Source of the DNA: Halictus rubicundus | Lineage: Eukaryota; Arthropoda; Insecta; Hymenoptera; Halictidae | NCBI RefSeq assembly: GCF_050948215.1 | Contig: NC_135150.1 | Coordinates: 22,733,943 to 22,797,942, forward strand | Reading direction: 5' to 3' | DNA: 64,000 bases | Shown here: positions 11,701-20,700 of the stretch, piece after piece | How the letters are laid out: each line of letters begins with the position of its first letter | How positions within the stretch are numbered: position 1 is the first letter of the stretch | Made by a program: the position numbers and the translations under genes | Notes under the pieces: generated by a model | Seen by the model: only the letters and a program-made list of their open reading frames with translations | Told to the model about the DNA's origin: nothing | The model's database searches: none

Positions 11701-14700
11701 TCGAGATCCACGCTACTCGAGATGGAGAAGAAGGACGAGATCAAAATTCCCTGGGGCACCGGGATTGTCGGCTACGTAGCCGAAAGCGGAGAACCTGTTA
11801 ACATACCGGACGCTTACAAGGTAAGCGTTAGCTCATCTTCCCGAGACCTCCTGATCTAACCCTTCGCGAACGCAACTAGGGGAGACTTTGTTGTAATTTG
11901 CCAACCATCAATGATATTACAAAGAAATATTTTCAAAATAACCACCTCTAATGGTATATAATTAAATTTGTTGCATTTTCTAAACAATAATTTTTTATTT
12001 ATTTTCATTAATATTTTTGATCGAAAGAAAAATTGTTTAAATATAATTTTCCAAACAATTTTTTAAGTTTTAAATATGTATTAAGTCATTGCAAAAGTCT
12101 TGATTTTGTTATTGCGTTAGAATGACGACTGTAAGGCGTGACTCGAAGTCAGTATTACAACTCAAAACAATTTTTACTGAATTTGTTAAGCATTCGAGGA
12201 ATGGCTGACCATTCGAGTCCATTGCTTGAGTGCATAATGCGCTTAACGAGTCTTCTTTCTCTGTCAATGTCAGGTCGTTAATTAAGCAGGGAAGGCGGAG
12301 AATGATCGATACGTTTTAGAGAGATAAGACCGTATAAACGAAATTAAATAATATTTTAATGATCTGTTTGTTTAGTTTTGAGTCAATATTATGATTTTAA
12401 ACAAAAGCATACTTGAATGTTTTAAACCAAGGTCGTATTAAAAAAACATGAGTATTTAAAGTATGTAAAGTGTCTGAAATCTAAAATGAAATAATATTCC
12501 TTTTTTTTTTAAAGAAAGAGACAGAGATTATGAAAACATTTAAAAAATGTATTTGAAAATTACAGAATTCACAATAAATTTCAATATTATTAATACTGTC
12601 AGTCTAAGCATTTCGTATATATATATTATACTGTGATACGTTTTATGATTGTTATAAATATTAAAAACCTTTTATTTACATAATCTTTAATTTCCATCCA
12701 CGTTCAAATTTAAAACGTTTTGACTTCACTTTTGTATAATTTCTATTTAACAAATAATTCAATTTTTTGAGTTGTGTAGGAGTATGTAATATTGTTGATT
12801 GGATAAAGGCCTTTGTCGCATTTTGCATTAATAAATTCGTACGAGTAAGGTCTTTGTCCTCTGACGTCCATGTCCTATTGTCAAAGATTTATAGCAGAGT
12901 AAATATATGCAAGGCGATGCACAATACCTGTTAGTGTTATGAATTTGTGTATGCAATTCACGTATCTAATTATTACATGCTTTTCGAAGTCTGAATGACG
13001 CAGCTGCATATGCCTGTGAGGAGAGATTTGATGAAGGCAGACGCGCGCAGGGTGTTTCACAGACCTTGACCATAAACAATGCTCTGCAAAAGCTCTTTTG
13101 AATTTATATTCAACCCTTTTTTTCCTTCTCCATTCATAACTCTTGAATCTTTAAAGCATGCGACTCATCGTCAGTAAAGTTTTTTCTTTTAAATTTAATT
13201 GTATTATAGAACACCTGAATATTTAAAATTATAAGAAAATCGAAATAGAATCGTATAAACGTAGTTGCAAAAGGTATAAAAATTATATAACCGAATGAAA
13301 GGAGAAAATTGTTCATTTCTTGCAACATATATTTTCTAGAATCGTTCATTTCCAATATTGAATCACTTATTTTACTAACAATGAAATGTCCTTAATTTGG
13401 GAAAGACAGATTGTGTAAATGTTTACTGCACTATGTTACTTTGCCAACGCATTTATATGTGCAGATCAGACTAAATTGTTTGTGTGAAAAATTCTGGCAA
13501 AGTGCTCGCGTGCAAAATAACAATTTAGGGGAAGCATTAATATTACTTGACAAGCAATTCGATTGTCGTTACGTATGAATTTATTAGCGAACACATACGT
13601 ACTGTTTTGTGACAGAGCGTCATAAAAGCAGTAATATTTAATTCGCAGATAAACTTTATGTAGCCATTTCCGTTTATTTAATTGCGTGTTCGAGTTTCCC
13701 TCGACTCTCGTGAATCAGAGTGACGCAGTCTACCGTGCTCCCTAAATAATTACTGATTTGAAGTTTGTTCGAAAACTAACTCCGATGATTCAGACGTTTC
13801 ATCGTTTTCCGGAATTGTCTACAACCTCGTCAACGAACAAACGCATCGATTTCCAATAGAGACTCGTGGTACACAATGCTCATTTATTTGTATACTATAC
13901 GAATATTTATCAGGACTTCCACTTTTCCATATCATTTAAAAAATTAGATCTGCAGGTTTTTTTTTTTTAATTAAGCAAAGGTGTAATTTATTTTTACAAA
14001 ATTTGCAATTCGTTTTATTACTCTGAATAGAGTTGATCAGTTGCAATCCGATATTTTTACAAATGAACTTGGATACAGTACAGACGCAGCATAAGATCGA
14101 TGCAAGAATCGAGAGGATTGTTCAATGACATTAAAGAAATATCGACATCTCGTATCTAATTGTTCTCTGAAAGTTCTGTAGCTCTAGTCTCAGTTAATCA
14201 AACAAAACCTGTGATCAGTTAAAGTATAATCAAGCTTGGCCTAAACTTAGTTCATTGAAAGCTGAGCACCGAAGTTCTGGGCAACGAAGTTCCTACACAA
14301 TATAATTGTCCATCGACAATCTAATTCAAACTTTCCACTCTAAAGACCCGGAAATAAATATTACTTCGTCAAATGGGTTTAGGCAGACACCGTGTCTTCA
14401 ATTCTACGATCGTTTAGTCGGCGATTCTGCCGTAGTAAACTTCCGTTTCTAATTTTCCAATGGAATTGGAAGAAGCTTGTGAAGCTTGTCGGTACATAAA
14501 CAATTATGCCTTATCTATACGGCGTAAACAAAATTTCATAGTTTTAATTGTTTTCAAAGAAGTTTTCAAAGAAGACAATGATAAAACCTTCTTGCGTTTC
14601 ATTTTTTTTTTTTTTTGTGAAACTTTTACTAACGTATTTGTGACATTTTTTTATTAAAATGAGACCAAACACGATACAATTTGTATCATATTTAGTTGTT

Positions 14701-17700
14701 TAATTGACGATTTAGTGGAACCTCGATTATCCGAACCAGACAGATGATATTTGAATTCTCCATCATCTGTATAAAGTGATCCATATACAATTCATTGTAC
14801 AAATTAATAGAGATTTAATCTAGCATTCGAGCTAGGTAACTGTTCCATTATTAAAATACTCATATTCTACTGATTAGTTCGGATAGACGAGGTTCCACTA
14901 TTTCGTGGATTAAGCAAGTACATAAGACCCAAACTGCGTCGTGTTTCGTGTCATTTTAATCAGAAAAGTGTCACGAATATGTTGGCTAAAGATTCATCAA
15001 AAAATGATTAGAAACAAGAAAGTTTTATTAATAAATAACCGAAGTTTCCACGTATATTTAGATATTACTGCAATTATTTTGTTCTTTTGACATCTTTATC
15101 TATAACTTAAGATGTTTTGCGATGCACATGTGTAATAATAATGTAAAATTACAGAAAACTGTTTTATAAAGATGTTATTTGTTTACAGGACTCGAGATTC
15201 AACCGAGAAATCGACGCGTTAACAGGATACAGGACCAGAGCACTTTTGTGCATGCCGATCAAGGATTGCAACGGAGACGTCATCGGTGTTGCACAAGTGA
15301 TCAACAAACTCGGTGGTGAGGGGCAATTTACTGTACAAGACGAGAAGATTTTCGCTGGTTATTTGCAATTTTGTGGGATCGGACTGAGGAATGCGCAACT
15401 CTATGAAAAAAGTCAATTAGAAGTAAAAAGGAACCAGGTTGGTAGAACAAAAACCATTCTTATCTTTTGAAACGTTATTCCACAATTTTAATTGGCACAG
15501 TCACTGCGCAGTTTGAATATTAAACCGTTCTTCTTTACGTAAGTTTCAACTTTGGTATTATTAAACAATATTCCAGATCTTGATTATTACATGTTTTTTC
15601 TTTAAGTGGTTGCGCTTCTCTGATTTATGTATCGCCTACGGTAAGTAACTGGACTGCGGATTTACATATTTGCGAAATAAAAATTTGTAATGTCAAGGAT
15701 TACAGATTACATAAAAATTGATTACTGAAGCGTGCATGTTATGCAAAATAAAAGTTTTGCATTGGTTGTCAGGCATAGGAGTCAAATAAAAATGTTTCTC
15801 AATATATTGATATTCTTACGTTTTTAAAATATTTCGACTGTTTCAAACTTCGCCTATGATTACTTCTCCTAATCATTTTAATAAATCGAGAGCAACAAAT
15901 TCTTTGGTAAAACTTCGCCTTGGCAACCCAGATATTTTTAACTTTTTACTATACAACCCTGTACATCGTGACGAGAAAATGCCAAAAATCGAAGTTTTAA
16001 GGCGAGGAATTCACTGGTTCAAAAGTTATGCGTGTTTGAAGTTGAGCGATGACAAATTGTCCCGGAACAAAGTGTAACCGCTCAACTTTAAACACGCATA
16101 AGTTTTGAACCAGTGAATTCCTCGCCTTGCAACTTCAATTTTTGGCATTTTCTCGTCAACATTTACAGGATTATATACTAAAAAGTAAAAAATTTCTGGA
16201 TTTTTAAGGTGAAGTTAAGCCAATACTTTTAATATTTCACTGGTTTAGACCTCACCTATTTATTTTCGTCATACATGATTGATTATTTCTCTTAATAAAT
16301 TTAATAAGTTAAAAATTTTTAAAATTCTTTCATTCTTTCAAAATTCTTTAAAAACTTTCGACGTTTTTTATAAACACATGAGATCCGCATATGTTATTCA
16401 GTGACGCGTGTAATGCAAAAAGCTCAACAGTCGAATGGATTTTTTCGAGTGTCGAGGGTAATTATCGCATGAAAATGAAATTTGCGCAGCGATTGAACTA
16501 ATTAATTCTACTAATTCAACTTCGTCATTGGGTTTCTAAAATAATTGAATTAATGTACACGCGGTTGTGGGATTTATTAGCCGCAGTAAATGTGTTAATA
16601 TTGTCACGGATCATTGATTATAGCACAATAATTTATCCGCTTTAAACGGACTACTAATTTATGGCAAATGTTTGTCCCCTGTTACAGGTGCTTCTGGATT
16701 TAGCTAGGATGATTTTCGAGGAGCAAAGTACAATAGAGCATATGGTGTTGAGGATTCTAACGCACACACAGTCCCTGATTCAATGTCAGCGAGTACAGGT
16801 AATATGGACGACATAGCGCAGAACGGATTTACTCTTTTTATTATATTTTGGATATTCCTGAGGGTGCATATTTTTATTAAAAAATTGAACACAATGGACA
16901 CGTGGATGAAAGTTTGTTTCGTTTGCAGATTTCCACTCTGCACTATATATTTTGCATTTTTGGTGCACTTTGTTTGGTTTGCATATATGGTTTTTAATTC
17001 TGTTCATAACATCTGGTTCGTTGAACTCGATATTCTCCAAAAAGTATGGACATCTTAAGTAATAAATATAAATGTTACTGTTGTTGATATTGAAAGAACG
17101 ACATAATTTATTATAGGGTAAGGGACTATAGGGGTATAGGGTTAGAGCATAATGAATATTAAAAAGGAGATATATAACGTATACATTAACTGATTCTAAT
17201 GAAAAAATTTAATATCTCTTTTTTAGTATGCATTATGCTTTAAAAATAAGTATAATTAATATTGGCACATTAATTGGCACCTCCACAGTAATTGGGTCCC
17301 TTACCCTATATAAAATGCTACCGTAAAGAACGAATAATTTTCACGTACGGCTGTAATAATAATGTACATTTTGAAATAAATAATAATCACCCTCACTCTA
17401 AAGAAACAAAATAAGGGAAATGTAAAAATTATATTTGGTATTGAATTTATTAATTGAAACATTTGGTGGATTATTTGATGTCACAAGATTCAAATGTTTC
17501 AACCCTCATTTTCATGAAAGAGTTCAATTAACGCGTTTACAGTTCCATGTCCCACGTATGGGTCACAAAGATTGTAAATAAGAATTTAATGAATCATACA
17601 TAATTGAAGACAAAAACTCTACGAATAGAATTAATTTTTTGCAGTTTGTAAAAAGACTTCAAACACTTCTAAAAAAGCCCTCGTCAATTTTTGTATTCAA

Positions 17701-20700
17701 TTCTTAATACTCGGTCAATGAACGTGTCAAAACAAAATTTTATGAACAACATTTTGCAATTTTTACTGAATGTTTACTATATTTTTCAGGTTCTCTTGGT
17801 GCACAAAGCGTCGAAGGGCAGTTTCTCCCGCGTGTTCGACTTCGAGGCGAACGACCTGTCCGGCGAGGATTCAGATTCTCGCACTAGGTGAATGAAGTTT
17901 GTAATTACGTCCTTATTTTTCTTCATTCGATTACCATAAACGATTGAATCCCCACGGGATTGCCTAACACGTGTTTGATTTTGCTCACGCAGTCCGTTCG
18001 AGAGCCGATTCCCAATAAACGTCGGCATCACCGGCTACGTTGCCACGACCGGCGAGGTGAGCATTGATCGACAATTTCTTCCTGTTGTTGTGCCATCTTC
18101 TCTGCTAGCTTAGCTCTCGCTCGGTTGCCCGTGCAATGACATGCATTCGTACTAAATTTTCTTAGACGGTGAACATACCGAACGCCTACGATGATCCAAG
18201 ATTCGACCCTTCGGTGGACGATGGTACCGGTTTCAGACATCGCACCATTCTCTGCATGCCCATCAAGAACTCGTCGGGTCAGATCATTGGCGTCATTCAA
18301 CTGATCAACAAGTTCGATGACCTCGCCTTCACGAAGAACGACGAGAATTTCGTCGAGGCGTTCGCCATTTTCTGCGGCATGGGCATTCACAATACGCACA
18401 TGTGAGTAGAACCGAAAATGAGCGGTTATCAACCTAAGAATGTTAGAACTGCATTTTGTATGGAGCGTACGTATGCGAAAAGATTTTTCGAGAATTCATT
18501 CGTTTAATTATGTTTCTTTTTCTGTCTTTTACAACAGGTACGAAAAGGCTGTGATAGCAATGGCCAAACAAAGCGTTACATTAGAAGTGCTAAGTTACCA
18601 TGCTTCTGCTTCGTTGGAAGATGCACAAAGATTAAGGGTTGGTTCTTCTGGATAATACCTAGTTCTAATATTATTAAGAAGAATTACATGTTTTACTTAA
18701 CTATTTTCTTGAATGTTAAGAGACCTTAAATTGAAAATCAAATATTATTGTAACTTGAAAATATTGTGTCCATTTCGAAATTTCATTTTGTTTTAAGAAA
18801 TTCCGTTGTCTTTTACATACAGCTGTGATTGAAACAATAGTACTATCTTTGACAATTTTTTTCATGAATAAAACTATATTTCGTTGTGTAATTTTGATTC
18901 CCGTTTGACAATACACTGTTTACTTGATATATGTCCAAAACACTATATCGGCCAGAAGATACTATTCTTTGATCCACGCGACCTTACACTGTTCGGCAAC
19001 CGAGGTCTCTCGAGCTTCATGGCCTCTCACGTGGTATACCCCGCGGCAGTGGGGATATATCTGGGACTTTTATCAGCTAGGCATTTGGGATATATAGAGA
19101 CTAAACACTGTATATAGTTTACTATCTCAATTTCATTGGTTTGCAAAATTACATTAATCATAGGATGATACGAATAACCCATTTCAGAAATTCTAATTTT
19201 CTAGAAAGAGATAGTCGCTTTATTTGTTCCTTTATATATATAAAGGAAGTAATAATATAATCTAATAATTGTACGAAAAGACCATATAAAATATCCTTAA
19301 TATCAAATTTTAAAAACATTATTTCGAAGAAAAAATGCAATTCAACTTTCAATTTACAATACTGTTCTTTTCCGCTAACATGAGGTGGTCATTTCAATGA
19401 ATTTTTATCAAAACATTAGAGCATTGGCTTTAAGTATAATTTATTTACGTAAAAATATTTTTAAAATTGACTTTTCTACGCACTAAATATTTTTTCGAAA
19501 CGTCAAAAAGCGAATATTGTTTTCACAATTTTCTGATTTCTATTTCAGGGCTTAAGAGTGCCTTCCGCAGCGCATTTTCAGCTGCACGACTTCAAATTCG
19601 ACGACATTTACATGGAAGACGACGACACGTTAGCCGCGTGTCTTCGAATGTTCTTGGATCTTGATTTCGTGGAACGTTTTCATATCGATTATGATGTTCT
19701 TTGCCGTTGGCTTCTCAGTGTGAAGAAAAATTATCGGAACGTCACATACCATAATTGGCGTCACGCGTTCAACGTCGCCCAAATGATGTTCGCGATATTA
19801 ACCGTAAGCAAATTGTGAACAAAAACTTAATTATCATTAAAACCATTCTTTTAAAAATTAACAAAAATATTGTTATGCTTTAGGCTACGCAGTGGTGGAA
19901 AATCTTCGGGGAAATTGAGTGTCTTGCTCTCATAATCGCTTGCTTATGTCACGATCTAGATCATCGGGGCACGAACAACTCCTTCCAAATCAAGTAAGTT
20001 GAAAATTCATGAGAACAAACTATTTTTGTTTCTTTTATTTTACATCCATAATGTAATGCATTATGAATAAACAATGGATTTGATACAGTCATTCAAAAAA
20101 TAATTTAAAACAGAAGAAAAATAAAAATAATCGAGGAATACGAACAATACTATTTTCAACCTGTTGAAATGATTGAAAAAGAATTTTCAATGTTTGGCTC
20201 CTGTCTCAGACAATTTTTATTTTGCATAGAAAGATCTACAGCCTATTGATCTAGTGGTAGGATGAAAACATGATTTTCATGGTGTTGCAGAGCATCATCG
20301 CCATTGGCGCAGCTCTACTCGACGTCTACGATGGAGCACCATCATTTCGATCAGTGCCTGATGATTCTGAGCAGTCAGGGGAATCAAATCTTGTCGAACC
20401 TGTCTCCGGAGGAATATTCGCGCGTGGTTAAAGTTCTTGAAGAGGCGATCCTCTCCACCGACTTAGCGGTTTACTTCCGGAAGAGAGGGGCTTTCCTCAG
20501 CTTAGCAAGGGGTGGCGGCTACAATTGGGCTTATAGTGATCACAGGGAGCTGCTAAGAGGAATGTTAATGACTGTCTGCGATCTAGCGGCTATCACAAAA
20601 CCCTGGGAAGTCGAGAAGAGGGTGGCCGAATTGGTTAGCAGCGAGTTCTTCGAGCAGGGGGACATTGAGAGGTGGACTTTGAACATTACCCCGATTGTAA

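Noticed and set aside
15856..16077. 73-codon ORF in Pde11 intron 4
   Set aside because: It lies entirely within the left arm of the foldback repeat, and the same sequence occurs elsewhere as non-coding repeat.
18028..18432. 134-codon minus-strand ORF
   Set aside because: Antisense to GAF-B exons 7 and 8 and the short intron between them.
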